From Candidatus Woesearchaeota archaeon (lineage in GTDB: Archaea > Nanobdellota > Nanobdellia > Woesearchaeales > WJKL01): a stretch of DNA of 64,000 nucleotides. Below, one piece after another: positions 42,521-51,426 of this stretch. The position numbers and the translations under genes were made by a program. The stretch's first letter is position 1. Every line of letters begins with the position of its first letter. The stretch covers positions 1-64,000 of the forward strand of contig JAHWIR010000014.1 in assembly GCA_019322435.1 (NCBI GenBank), written 5' to 3'. The notes below the pieces were generated by a model that was not told the DNA's origin, ran no database searches, and saw nothing but the letters and a program-made list of their open reading frames with translations.

Positions 42521-42838
42521 TTGTAAAGCCTCATCAATATACTTTTTAATGACATCTTCAGGAACCACTCCCTCAAATTCTGAAACAACCTTGCCATCTT
42601 TGAATACTTTGATAGCTGGAATCGCATTTACAGAAAACTCATCAGATGTTTTTGGATTGTCATCAACATTTACCTTGGCTAAAACTGCTTTATCACCATA
42701 AGATTTGACAACTTTCTCTAGAACAGGACCCAGCATATTGCATGGAACACACCAGTCTGCCCAGAAATCAACCACAACAACAACCTCTTTGCTTTTTTCT
42801 ATCACCTTGTCCTTAAAATCAGTATCTGTAACTTCCAT
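42518..42838 (-). CDS. trxA: thioredoxin
   Basis: Canonical thioredoxin of 106 aa with active site WCVPC and cis-proline NAIPAIKVF. The ATG at 42838 is chosen over an upstream TTG; the ATTTATAAAG promoter is about 27 bp before it. It is divergent from the 449-aa thioredoxin-fold gene and coupled to ftrB, and another reductase, TrxB, is encoded at 50335. Confidence 0.92.
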   Translation of the reverse strand: MEVTDTDFKDKVIEKSKEVVVVVDFWADWCVPCNMLGPVLEKVVKSYGDKAVLAKVNVDDNPKTSDEFSVNAIPAIKVFKDGKVVSEFEGVVPEDVIKKYIDEALQ

Positions 42839-42919
42839 AATTCTCAAAAATATCCACAAACTTTATAAATATTACTCATTTTACAAAATTCAGTCTGAAG
42901 ATATTGGGGGTAAGAGAAT

Positions 42920-44269
42920 ATGGACGAAGAAAATAAAGATAAAAAACTAGTAGATGAGGATGATTCTTGGTTTGAAGAGGATAAAACCTCTAAAGAAGAA
43001 ATAAAAGTCAAAGAATTAGATTCTGATCCAGAAGATGAGCCTATTAAGGTAAAAAAAGAAGAACCTATAAAGGTCAAGGAACCGGATCCAGAAGATGAGC
43101 CTATTAAGGTAAAAAAAGAAGAACCAGAACCTTTTGTAATAGAAGAAGACAACTCCAATGCAAAGAAATGGAAGATTGTTTCTGCTGTCCTGGCTATATT
43201 GTTAATAGCAGCTGTTTGGACAGGCGGATTTGGATTTGAAAGAGGTAAAAGCCCGACAGGAGCTGCAGTAGGAGAAGCATCAGGCATACTAATCCTAAAT
43301 GATGAAAGATGCGAATCCTGTGATACAACTAATCTTATTGCTCAATTAACAGAATCATTTCCTGATGTAGAGATGACAGAGCTGGATTACAGCTCAGATC
43401 AAGGAGCAGAACTCTACAAAGATGCTGAACTGACAGTACTTCCAGCAGTCCTGTTCAAGGATGAAATCAAAGACCATGAAGGATATGCTCAGGTTGAACA
43501 ATTCCTTGACCAAGCAGGAGATTACTTATCATTAAGAATAGGAGCAACATTTGACCCAAATGCAGAAATCTGCGACAATGATGTTGATGACAATGATGAT
43601 GGAAAAACAGACTGCGAAGATGAATCATGTTCAGGATCATGGATGTGCATGGAAAAGAAAGACGTTCCAGAAGTAGAATTGTTTGTGATGAGCCATTGTC
43701 CATATGGAACACAGATAGAGAAAGGAATGATTCCAGTTGTTGAACTATTAGGAGACAAGATTGACTTTGAAGTTAAATTCTGCGACTATGCAATGCACGG
43801 CCAGACAGAGCTTGATGAGCAGACAACACAATTCTGCATCCAAGAAGAGCAGAAAAGCAAATATCTTGACTACCTTAAATGCTTCCTCAAAGAAGGAAAA
43901 TCAGCCGAATGCATAACAGAAGCAGGAGTTGACGCAACAGCAGCAGCATTATGCGAACAGCTGACAGACGTTGAATACAAGATCACTGAAAACTTCGGAG
44001 ACAAATCAACCTGGAAAGGAAACTTCCCAACATTCAACATACATGCAGAAGAAGTTGCAGAATATGGTGTAAGAGGTTCTCCAACACTGGTTATCAACGG
44101 AGCAACAGCCACAGCAGGAAGAGACTCAAAAAGCCTGCTAAGAGCAGTCTGCACAGGCTTCACAGATAAACCATCTGAATGCGAAGAAGAATTATCAGCA
44201 GCACCGCCTGCACCAGGATTTGGCTTTGAGCCAGCATCAAACGGAGCAACAGCCGCAACTTGCGGTTAA
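42920..44269 (+). CDS. membrane-anchored double thioredoxin-fold protein
   Basis: Acidic cytoplasmic tail (residues 1-72) with a duplicated EDEPIKVKKEEP segment, one transmembrane helix (about 78-97), then a first thioredoxin-like fold with CESC, a Ca-binding-like linker with repeated DNDVDDNDDGKTDC, and a second domain with SHCPYG. The layout suggests extracytoplasmic disulphide exchange, similar to DsbA or GILT-like proteins. Whether both domains are active is unclear. Confidence 0.72.
   Translation: MDEENKDKKLVDEDDSWFEEDKTSKEEIKVKELDSDPEDEPIKVKKEEPIKVKEPDPEDEPIKVKKEEPEPFVIEEDNSNAKKWKIVSAVLAILLIAAVWTGGFGFERGKSPTGAAVGEASGILILNDERCESCDTTNLIAQLTESFPDVEMTELDYSSDQGAELYKDAELTVLPAVLFKDEIKDHEGYAQVEQFLDQAGDYLSLRIGATFDPNAEICDNDVDDNDDGKTDCEDESCSGSWMCMEKKDVPEVELFVMSHCPYGTQIEKGMIPVVELLGDKIDFEVKFCDYAMHGQTELDEQTTQFCIQEEQKSKYLDYLKCFLKEGKSAECITEAGVDATAAALCEQLTDVEYKITENFGDKSTWKGNFPTFNIHAEEVAEYGVRGSPTLVINGATATAGRDSKSLLRAVCTGFTDKPSECEEELSAAPPAPGFGFEPASNGATAATCG
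43025..43125 (+). repeat. 60-nt tandem repeat within thioredoxin-fold gene
   Basis: A 41-bp block (43025-43065) recurs exactly at 43085-43125, 60 bases apart. It encodes the acidic EDEPIKVKKEEP repeat and keeps frame, indicating recent slippage or duplication. Confidence 0.85.
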
Positions 44270-44334
44270 ATTTTATTTTTTCTTTTTCTCTTTATTTAAC
44301 GAAGGTTTATAAACTACATTTTACTTAATTCTAT

Positions 44335-45537
44335 ATGAATATTTTAGTAATTGATGATGATGTAAATGTTGCAGGAAGTATTGGCCAATTTATTAGAAAT
44401 CAAGGCCATTCCAGTACAGAATACAATCAATCTACAGAAGTTGTTGAAAGCCTTGATGACCTCGATAAATATGATCATATAATTCTTGATATTGATTTGT
44501 TAAGAAACGGAGTAGGAGAAGGTATTCCATATGAAATAGAAACAGGAGAAATTCTGTATGGCATGATAAGAGAAAAATATCCTGAAAAAAATATAACAAT
44601 GATTTCTAATAAAAATTTTGAAGAGCTTGTAACAGATTTTAGCAAGGAAAAAAATGTTACTAGAGTTCAAAAACCGATATTTTATCCAAAAGGATATAAA
44701 CAACTAGCAAGAGTACTTGGAATAGATAAAGAAGAGCCAGATTGCAGCGATTTTCTTGCAAGAGTAAAGTCAAAAGTTCCTAAAAAGAAAACATTGCTTG
44801 AAAATGAAGATACTATTTTCTCAACAGTACTTACTTTGAATTTTGGAAAAGAAGAAATGGGTTATGAAGTAGAGTCTTCTTCAGGAAGAAAATTCCAAAT
44901 GTATGAATTTGCAGATTATTATAGCATATTGGATGCTATGTATAATGCTGATGAACCGCCTTTTGTAACTCCTCATATAATTTTAACTCATGCTTCTGCA
45001 AAATCTTCAGCACAATATACAAAAGGAAGGACAGATATAAAAGCATTAGCACAATCTTGTCTAGATGTTTTTGATGATCCAAAAGGAGCTTATGAATTAA
45101 AGATGAAATACCTGCCAGAACAAATTCAAGCATTTTCAAATGCTTTTGAAGGAGTTTATCCTGATGGAAAGATTGTAATAGAAGACAGACATTTTATTGA
45201 TGCTGATAAAGATGGCTTATTTAGTTTTGAAGAGCAAGTAGAACAAGATTATGGCTCCAATGTATTTCACGGAATTATTGTTCCAGACTTCAGAACATAT
45301 TTAGAATATGTAGTAACATTAGATGAGTTAAATAGAAAGCATGATAATTTATATTTCACAAGGTATGCAAAGTTGAACTCATATGGGTTAGAATCAGAAT
45401 CAGAAGCAATAGTTAATTCATTAGAGGATACATTACCAAAAAAGCCTAAAAAAAAGAAGCCTAAAAGAACACCTATAAGAAAAACAGAACCCCAAGAAAA
45501 TTTTCTGAAAAGATTTTTTAAAAAAATTGGGCTTTAA
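44335..45537 (+). CDS. receiver-domain protein with EF-hand-like motif
   Basis: N-terminal response-regulator receiver with acidic pocket IDDD (7-9), phosphoacceptor Asp52 in ILDIDL, Ser91 and Lys113 (VQKPI), all present. Residues about 150-370 are an uncharacterised domain without a DNA-binding motif, carrying DADKDGLFSFEE, an EF-hand-like Ca-binding loop. The C-terminus is very basic. No histidine kinase is seen in the window, so its partner is unknown. Confidence 0.7.
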   Translation: MNILVIDDDVNVAGSIGQFIRNQGHSSTEYNQSTEVVESLDDLDKYDHIILDIDLLRNGVGEGIPYEIETGEILYGMIREKYPEKNITMISNKNFEELVTDFSKEKNVTRVQKPIFYPKGYKQLARVLGIDKEEPDCSDFLARVKSKVPKKKTLLENEDTIFSTVLTLNFGKEEMGYEVESSSGRKFQMYEFADYYSILDAMYNADEPPFVTPHIILTHASAKSSAQYTKGRTDIKALAQSCLDVFDDPKGAYELKMKYLPEQIQAFSNAFEGVYPDGKIVIEDRHFIDADKDGLFSFEEQVEQDYGSNVFHGIIVPDFRTYLEYVVTLDELNRKHDNLYFTRYAKLNSYGLESESEAIVNSLEDTLPKKPKKKKPKRTPIRKTEPQENFLKRFFKKIGL

Positions 45538-45575
45538 GGCATAAATTTTTATACTCTTTTTATTTCTAACAACTT

Positions 45576-46325
45576 ATGTTCACACACAACATAAATCCTA
45601 TTCTGTTAAGCATCGGGCCGTTGCAGATAAGATACTATGCTCTGGTCTATATCATTGGATTTCTGTTAGGATGGTATGTCTTAAACAAAAAAAGACAAGA
45701 GCTGAAACTAGAGAAAAAAGATGTTGAAAACTTTGTATTTTATCTTATCCTTGGTGTTGTTATTGGCTCTAGAGTGCTTCACATCTTGTTGTGGGACCCT
45801 GCATATTATTTCCAAAATCCGCTAAAGATATTTGCTTTTTGGGAAGGAGGAATGTCTTTCCATGGCGGATTATTAGGAGTGATGCTAGCAGTCTATTATT
45901 TTGTTAAAAAACACAAACTCTCTTTCCTAAAACTAGCAGATATCCTCACATTCCCTGCTTTATTTGCATTAGCATTAGGCAGAATTGCAAACTTCATCAA
46001 TGCAGAGATTGTTGGAACAATAACAAATGTCAGATGGTGCTTTAAATTTCCAGGCTATGAAGGATGCAGGCATCCTGTGCAGCTGTACGGAGCAGCAGGA
46101 AGATTTATTCTATTAGGATATTTGGCAGCATTAAATAAAGTAAAGAAATTCAAAGACGGATTTATCTTCTGGAACTTTGTATTTTTCATGGGATTAGGAA
46201 GATTCTTCTGTGATTTCTTTAGACAAGATCCAAGAATCCTTGGATTAAGCCTAGGCCAGGGATTAAGCTTGGTGATGGTGGCTGTTGCAGGACTTGTTTT
46301 AATGAAATATCATAGAAAGCAATAA
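45576..46325 (+). CDS. lgt: prolipoprotein diacylglyceryl transferase, copy 2
   Basis: Second Lgt. Seven transmembrane segments, IRYYALVYIIGF at the start, GGMSFHGGL, GRIANFINAEIVG, CRHPVQLY and GLGRFFCDFFRQD, closer to the classical bacterial signature (with N-x-E) than copy 1. It stands alone with its own promoter. Retention of two different copies suggests different lipoprotein substrates or lipid donors. Confidence 0.92.
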   Translation: MFTHNINPILLSIGPLQIRYYALVYIIGFLLGWYVLNKKRQELKLEKKDVENFVFYLILGVVIGSRVLHILLWDPAYYFQNPLKIFAFWEGGMSFHGGLLGVMLAVYYFVKKHKLSFLKLADILTFPALFALALGRIANFINAEIVGTITNVRWCFKFPGYEGCRHPVQLYGAAGRFILLGYLAALNKVKKFKDGFIFWNFVFFMGLGRFFCDFFRQDPRILGLSLGQGLSLVMVAVAGLVLMKYHRKQ

Positions 46326-46360
46326 ACTTTATAAAAGAATTATATTTTATTTTCTAAAAA

Positions 46361-46411
46361 GGGTGATAGTAATCACTCCAAAATTCTGGGGTTTTTAAGG
46401 AGGAAATTAAA
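46361..46411 (+). promoter_or_regulatory. hairpin-bearing leader of ddh-lysA
   Basis: A 7-bp stem (46361-46367 with 46372-46378, one G-U pair) lies just after the predicted transcription start; AAGGAGGA at 46397-46404 precedes ATG. No known lysine riboswitch is recognised, so a protein-bound operator or small attenuator is more likely. Confidence 0.4.
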
Positions 46412-47497
46412 ATGGATGAAAATAAAAAAACAAGGGCAGGAGTTGTCGGACTTGGAAATGTTGGAAAAGGAGTCATTCAATCAATAAGAGAAAATGAAAA
46501 AATGTATAATGATATAACATTAGACTGTATAATTTCTAGAAGACCAAAGAGTGTTGAAAAAACATTAATTGATATGGATATTATAGATAGAAATAATGTT
46601 AATGTATACGCTATGGATGAGAACTGGCAGAATGCAGAACTAGATGTAGCAATCCTTTGTGGAGGATCTGCAAGAGACTTACCAGAACAAGGTCCTACAT
46701 TTGCACATTACTTTAACACAGTTGATAGTTTTGATAATCATGACCATCTTCCTCCCTATAAAGACGAAGAAACAGGAAATTGGAGGTTAGGATATGCCAA
46801 TACAATGAATGATATTGCAAAAGCCAATGATAATGTTTCATTTATTTCAGGAGGATGGGACCCTGGAACATTCTCTTTAATAAGAACCTTGATGGCTGCG
46901 ATTTTGCCTGGAGTAAAGGCGCGTGGATTCTACGGTTTAAAAGAGAAGGGCGGATTGAGTATGGGCCATACAGATGCAATAAGAAGAAATCAGGATTTAA
47001 TAGAAATGGGTGTAGAAGATGCAAGACAGTATACACATGCAAAACATGATGCTATTGATAGAGTATTAACAGGAGAAAACCCTGACCTAAGCAAAGGAGA
47101 CATGCACTGGAGAGAATGTCTTGTTGTTGTTAAGAAAGGTTCTGATCTAGAAAAGATTAAAGATTTCATAGTGAATATGCCAAACTATTATGAACCTTAT
47201 GAAACTACTGTTGAATTTGTTTCGCAAAAAAAGATGGATAAAAAACACTCAAGCATGTTCCATGATGGAATGGTAGTTGCAGTTGGATATACTGGCGACA
47301 ATAACAAAGCAATAATCAAATACGAAAACTTATTAGACAGCAATCCAGAGATAACAGCAAATACACTTGTTGCACTTGCAAGGGCAACACACAGATTGAG
47401 CCAAGAGGGAGCGTCTGGAGCAAAAACAATTGTAAACGTGCCAATCGCATACCTAGTTCCTTATTCACAAGAAGAACTAGTGAAAGATTTCATGTAA
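46412..47497 (+). CDS. ddh: meso-diaminopimelate D-dehydrogenase
   Basis: NADPH-dependent one-step formation of meso-diaminopimelate from tetrahydrodipicolinate and ammonia (or the reverse). N-terminal Rossmann GVVGLGNVGKG, SGGWDPGTFS, and the substrate-binding region YGLKEKGGLSMGHTDAIRR are characteristic. At 361 aa it is slightly longer than bacterial Ddh (about 325). It is followed after one base by lysA. Such a pair is bacterial in type and probably horizontally acquired. Confidence 0.9.
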   Translation: MDENKKTRAGVVGLGNVGKGVIQSIRENEKMYNDITLDCIISRRPKSVEKTLIDMDIIDRNNVNVYAMDENWQNAELDVAILCGGSARDLPEQGPTFAHYFNTVDSFDNHDHLPPYKDEETGNWRLGYANTMNDIAKANDNVSFISGGWDPGTFSLIRTLMAAILPGVKARGFYGLKEKGGLSMGHTDAIRRNQDLIEMGVEDARQYTHAKHDAIDRVLTGENPDLSKGDMHWRECLVVVKKGSDLEKIKDFIVNMPNYYEPYETTVEFVSQKKMDKKHSSMFHDGMVVAVGYTGDNNKAIIKYENLLDSNPEITANTLVALARATHRLSQEGASGAKTIVNVPIAYLVPYSQEELVKDFM

Positions 47498-47498
47498 A

Positions 47499-48830
47499 AT
47501 GTCAGACAACCCAATCTTTAAAGGAAGTAATGTAACCCCAAAAGTCATTGCAAGAGCAGGAAGGATAAGCACTCCTCAATATCTATATGACGAAAAAATC
47601 ATTGTTGATAAATGCAAAGAAGTTCTTGCAATGCCTAATGCATTTGGTCTTAATGTAAGATATGCAATGAAGGCTAATTCAAACATGGCATTGCTGCAGT
47701 TGATTACTGATGACTATCTATGTCTTGATTGTAGTTCTATGGGCGAAGTAAAGAGAGCGCATGATGCAGACATACCTTATGATATAATGATGCTGACAAC
47801 ACAAGAAGTCCCTATTGGAGAAGACAGAGAAAAGTTAGAAGAGATGATGTTAGATGGATTGAAGTATAATGTATGTTCTTTAAGACAGCTTGGAAAAGTT
47901 GCAGACTTTGCAGCAGAACATGATATACCTCTTTCAATAAGAGTTCATCCAGGAGTTGGTTCTGGAGAATCTTCAACAAGAAATACAGGAGATAAATATT
48001 CTTGTTTTGGAATTCACTTAACAGACCTTGAAAGAGCATTAGAGATTGCAAATGATAAAGGAGTCATCTTTGATCAAGTTCATGATCACATTGGTTCAGG
48101 AGGAGACCCTGAAAAATGGAGAGGAAACATTGATATATTGTTACAGGGATTTGTAGGGTCTTACTTCCCAGACGCCGAAACAGTTAGTTTTGGAGGAGGG
48201 TTAAGAGAAGCAAGGATGCCTGATGAAACTCCTGCAGATATACAGGAATTAGGAAGATATGCAGCACTGAAAATTGAAGACTTCTATGAGTGTACAGGAA
48301 GAAAATTGAGGATGGAGATAGAACCAGGAACATATGTTGTTGCAAATTCTGGATTTTTGATTACAAAAGTCATTGACAAGAAACAAACTGGACCTGATGG
48401 ATTTGAATTCCTTATTGTAGATGGAGGAATGGAAGTCAACACAAGACCATTATTATACGGCTCAAAGCATCCGTTCTATGTTGTTTCAAAAGATGGAGAG
48501 CTTTTGTCATCAGAATTTGAATTAGACAAACTTGATCCTAATACAAGCAAAAAAGTTATTGTAGGAAAATGCTGCGAAAGCGGAGATTCCCAAAGCTTGG
48601 ATGAAGAAGGGCATATTCTCGAAAGGCTTATGGCTGATCCTAAAGTAGGAGATTATGTTGTTATTGGAGGGGCTGGAGCTTATTGTTCTTCTATGTCTCC
48701 TTTTAACTATAACTCACATTTGCAGTGTAGAGAGGCATTATTAAGAGAAGATGGAGCTATAAATGTAATCAGGATGCCTCAACAAAGAAAACAAATAACA
48801 CAAAACGAAAAGCCATTAAAAAAGTTTTGA
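47499..48830 (+). CDS. lysA: diaminopimelate decarboxylase
   Basis: PLP-dependent fold III decarboxylase that makes lysine from meso-diaminopimelate. The PLP lysine is in YAMKANSN, glycine-rich binding in GGGL, and CCESGDS is the DAP-specific dimer-site motif. The EPGT stretch replaces the more common EPGR. It is translationally adjacent to ddh. The rest of the lysine pathway is absent here, so the pair may feed from a precursor scavenged or made elsewhere. Confidence 0.9.
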   Translation: MSDNPIFKGSNVTPKVIARAGRISTPQYLYDEKIIVDKCKEVLAMPNAFGLNVRYAMKANSNMALLQLITDDYLCLDCSSMGEVKRAHDADIPYDIMMLTTQEVPIGEDREKLEEMMLDGLKYNVCSLRQLGKVADFAAEHDIPLSIRVHPGVGSGESSTRNTGDKYSCFGIHLTDLERALEIANDKGVIFDQVHDHIGSGGDPEKWRGNIDILLQGFVGSYFPDAETVSFGGGLREARMPDETPADIQELGRYAALKIEDFYECTGRKLRMEIEPGTYVVANSGFLITKVIDKKQTGPDGFEFLIVDGGMEVNTRPLLYGSKHPFYVVSKDGELLSSEFELDKLDPNTSKKVIVGKCCESGDSQSLDEEGHILERLMADPKVGDYVVIGGAGAYCSSMSPFNYNSHLQCREALLREDGAINVIRMPQQRKQITQNEKPLKKF

Positions 48831-48835
48831 TTATA

Positions 48836-48859
48836 AGCAAAAAGCTTAAGCTGTTTGCT
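48836..48859 (+). terminator. stem-loop after lysA
   Basis: Near-perfect dyad with arms AGCAAA-A-AGCTT and AAGCT-G-TTTGCT, six bases after the lysA stop. Likely ends the ddh-lysA transcript. Confidence 0.6.
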
Positions 48860-48968
48860 GAATTCTACTATTCCCATATATGATTAAAATCAATACATTT
48901 ATTTAAGGTTTTTGTATAGCAACATTTAAATACATTATTTCTTAATTAACTAAAAAAGAGGTGAAAAA

Positions 48969-49925
48969 GTGTTTGATGTTATTTGCATAGGCTCTGCAAC
49001 TGTTGATGTTTTTGCAGATATTTCTCAGAAATTCAAGAATATCAATCTAGGAGATAAAGTATTGATTGAAAACTTGTCAATCCAGACAGGCGGCGGAGGA
49101 GTAAATCCTGCAATCGGATTGAGGAGGATGGGATTAAGGACAGCTTTCCTGGGAAAACTAGGCCATGACCATAATGCACTGAAAGTCATCCATGAACTGA
49201 GAAAAGAAGAAGTAAAGAGAATCATAACTTCGCCATCAGATTACCCAACTTCATACTCAGTCATTGTAAAAAGCAAGCAGGAAAAAGACAGAGTATTGTT
49301 CCAGCACAAAGGAGCATCTGACTATCTAACCTACAAAGAGATAAAGAAATCAGAACTAAAGACAAGATGGATCTACTTAGCAACAATGCTAAAAGAGTCT
49401 TTCAACACAGCAAAAAAAATAGCAGACTTTGCAAAGAAAAACAATATCAAACTTCTGTTCAATCCGTCAACATATTTGGCAAGACAAGGAAAGTCTAGAT
49501 TAAAGCCAATCCTAAAAGCTACAACCATACTTATCCTAAACAGGTCAGAAGCAAAACTCTTGCTAAAAGCAAAAAAAGATAATGTTCCATACTTGGCAAA
49601 ACAATTGTTCAAGCTAGGCCCTAAATTAGTTGTCATAACAGAAGGCCAAAAAGGGGTTGCAGTATACGATGGAACAAACTTCTACTCTTTGCTGGCTTAT
49701 GAAGTCAAAGTTGTGAATACAACAGGAGCAGGAGATGCTTTTGCATCCGGGTTTTTGGCAGGAATCCTGCATAAACAAGACATTCCACACGCTTTACAAT
49801 TAGGAAATGCCAATTCTGCATCAGTTGTGCAGTACTTTGGAACAAAGAATAAATTGCTGACCTATAACCAAGCAACAAAATTTATAAATAAAAGGAAAGA
49901 AAGAGTTCTTATCAGAAGATTATAG
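48969..49925 (+). CDS. PfkB family sugar/nucleoside kinase
   Basis: Ribokinase-fold kinase starting MFDVICIGSATVDVF, with GGGGVNPA near residue 40 and the catalytic NTTGAGDAFASGF (ATP anion hole and Asp base). Length of 318 aa is typical. Substrate could be ribose, fructose or a nucleoside; it cannot be decided from sequence. GTG start follows GAGGTGA. It stands ahead of the redox cluster. Confidence 0.85.
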   Translation: MFDVICIGSATVDVFADISQKFKNINLGDKVLIENLSIQTGGGGVNPAIGLRRMGLRTAFLGKLGHDHNALKVIHELRKEEVKRIITSPSDYPTSYSVIVKSKQEKDRVLFQHKGASDYLTYKEIKKSELKTRWIYLATMLKESFNTAKKIADFAKKNNIKLLFNPSTYLARQGKSRLKPILKATTILILNRSEAKLLLKAKKDNVPYLAKQLFKLGPKLVVITEGQKGVAVYDGTNFYSLLAYEVKVVNTTGAGDAFASGFLAGILHKQDIPHALQLGNANSASVVQYFGTKNKLLTYNQATKFINKRKERVLIRRL

Positions 49926-49933
49926 GTGATATA

Positions 49934-50164
49934 ATGGCTGTAAAAATCTATACAACACCAACATGTCCTTGGTGTAAAAAAACAAAAGAATTTCTTAAAG
50001 AAAATAATATTGAATATGAAGAAATCAATGTAGTTGGCAATCAGGAAGCTCAGAAAGAGATGATTGACAAATCAGGACAGATGGGTGTTCCTGTTTTAGA
50101 TATTGACGGAACAATAATTGTGGGCTATGATGTTGAAAGAATAAAGCAGGCACTGGAGATTTAA
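49934..50164 (+). CDS. glutaredoxin/NrdH-like redoxin
   Basis: 76-aa thioredoxin-fold protein with CPWC near residue 11, cis-proline GVPVLDID and GYDVERI. The size and CxxC form resemble NrdH or archaeal glutaredoxin-like proteins that are reduced by TrxB, encoded two genes downstream. First gene of the redox operon. Confidence 0.88.
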   Translation: MAVKIYTTPTCPWCKKTKEFLKENNIEYEEINVVGNQEAQKEMIDKSGQMGVPVLDIDGTIIVGYDVERIKQALEI

Positions 50165-50165
50165 G

Positions 50166-50333
50166 ATGGTAATGGCAAGTGTTAAATGTCCTGAATGCGG
50201 TTTTGATATCGAACTAGAACTTCCAGAGAAAAAGAGCATAATAATCAAAACATGCCCTAAATGCAAGAAAGAAATCTGCGGACCAGACGGCAGCTGCATA
50301 ACAGTGTGCAGATGCCCATGCAAGGAGGATTAA
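50166..50333 (+). CDS. small cysteine-rich zinc-binding protein, 55 aa
   Basis: Frame ATG (50166) to TAA (50331-50333) with CPEC, CPKC, and a cysteine-rich CGPDGSC...CRCPC tail, probably two zinc sites. It lies one base after glutaredoxin and one base before TrxB, so it is firmly inside the operon. Function unknown, possibly metal storage or redox. Confidence 0.72.
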   Translation: MVMASVKCPECGFDIELELPEKKSIIIKTCPKCKKEICGPDGSCITVCRCPCKED

Positions 50334-50334
50334 A

Positions 50335-51237
50335 ATGTACGATGTAATAATAATAGGAGCAGGAGCAGCTGGAATAACAGCAGCAATCTACGCTGCAAGA
50401 GCTAATCTAAGCTTTGAAATAATCTCAAAAGATGTTGGCGGCCTGACATTATGGAGTTCTGACATTGAAAACTACACTGGATACCATAACTTAAATGGAA
50501 TAGAACTAGTTGAAAAATTCAAAGAGCATATGGCTGATTATAATATCAATGTAAAAGAAGAGACAGCAACAAAAGTAGAGAAAACAGAGAACTTTCTAGT
50601 CAAAACAGACAAAGGAGAATACGAGACAAAGACAGTCATCATAGCTTCAGGAAGCTCTCCAAGAAAACTAGAAGTTCCAGGAGCAGACAATTATGAAGGA
50701 AAAGGACTGGTTTACTGCGCAACATGCGACGGCCCATTATTTGCAGGAAGAGATGTTGTTGTGATTGGAGGAGGAGATGCTGCAACAGACGCTGCAAACA
50801 CTCTTTTGAACATGGGAATAAACAAGATATACATACTTAATCTTAATCCAGAACTGACAGGAACAGACAACGCATTAAAAGAAAAAGTAACTTCCAATGA
50901 AAAAGTAGAAGTCATAAACAATTCAGCAACAAAAGAAATCTTTGGAGATGAGTTTGTTAAAGGAATTAAATACGAACAGGACAATCAGGAAAAACAATTA
51001 GATGTAGAAGGAGTATTTATAGAAATTGGTCATATAAGAAACACAGACATAGTAAAGGATTTAGTTAAATTAAATGAAAAAAATGAAATTGTTGTTAACA
51101 AAACAGGAGCTAGTTCAACTCCAGGAATATTTGCAGCAGGAGATGTAACTGACTTGCCTGGAAAACAATCAATAATAGCAGCAGGAGACGGCTCAAGAGC
51201 ATTATTAAGTGCATTTGGCTATATAACTAAAAAATAG
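50335..51237 (+). CDS. trxB: thioredoxin reductase
   Basis: FAD/NADPH enzyme with N-terminal GAGAAGITAAIYAARA, redox-active CATCDG near residue 126, NADPH motif GGGDAATDAA, and C-terminal ATP-like GDVTDLPGKQ FAD segment. Length of 300 aa is typical of low-molecular-weight TrxB. It probably reduces the adjacent glutaredoxin-like protein and may also serve thioredoxin. Confidence 0.94.
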   Translation: MYDVIIIGAGAAGITAAIYAARANLSFEIISKDVGGLTLWSSDIENYTGYHNLNGIELVEKFKEHMADYNINVKEETATKVEKTENFLVKTDKGEYETKTVIIASGSSPRKLEVPGADNYEGKGLVYCATCDGPLFAGRDVVVIGGGDAATDAANTLLNMGINKIYILNLNPELTGTDNALKEKVTSNEKVEVINNSATKEIFGDEFVKGIKYEQDNQEKQLDVEGVFIEIGHIRNTDIVKDLVKLNEKNEIVVNKTGASSTPGIFAAGDVTDLPGKQSIIAAGDGSRALLSAFGYITKK

Positions 51238-51249
51238 GAGGTTAGAAAG

Positions 51250-51426
51250 ATGAAAGTATCAGTTGACAAGGAAAAATGCATTGGCTGCGGAGCATGTGTA
51301 GCAGCATGCGAAGAAGTCTTTGAACTAAAAGCCGGAAAAGCAGCTCCAAAAGTCCAAGAAACAGACAAAGAATGCGCAAAAGAAGCAGCAGATGTCTGCC
51401 CTGTTGAGGCAATAAAAGCACAATGA
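51250..51426 (+). CDS. 4Fe-4S ferredoxin, 58 aa
   Basis: Single-cluster ferredoxin with CIGCGACVAAC and CPVEAI, i.e. the four Cys pattern (C-x2-C-x2-C plus distal C-P). The frame runs from 51250 to TGA at 51424-51426 and overlaps the ZIP gene start by four bases. It could provide electrons for the ferredoxin-thioredoxin reductase. Confidence 0.85.
   Translation: MKVSVDKEKCIGCGACVAACEEVFELKAGKAAPKVQETDKECAKEAADVCPVEAIKAQ

Noticed and set aside
46361..46411. Lysine riboswitch upstream of ddh-lysA
   Set aside because: Leader is only about 55 nt and lacks the large conserved core of the known lysine riboswitch.
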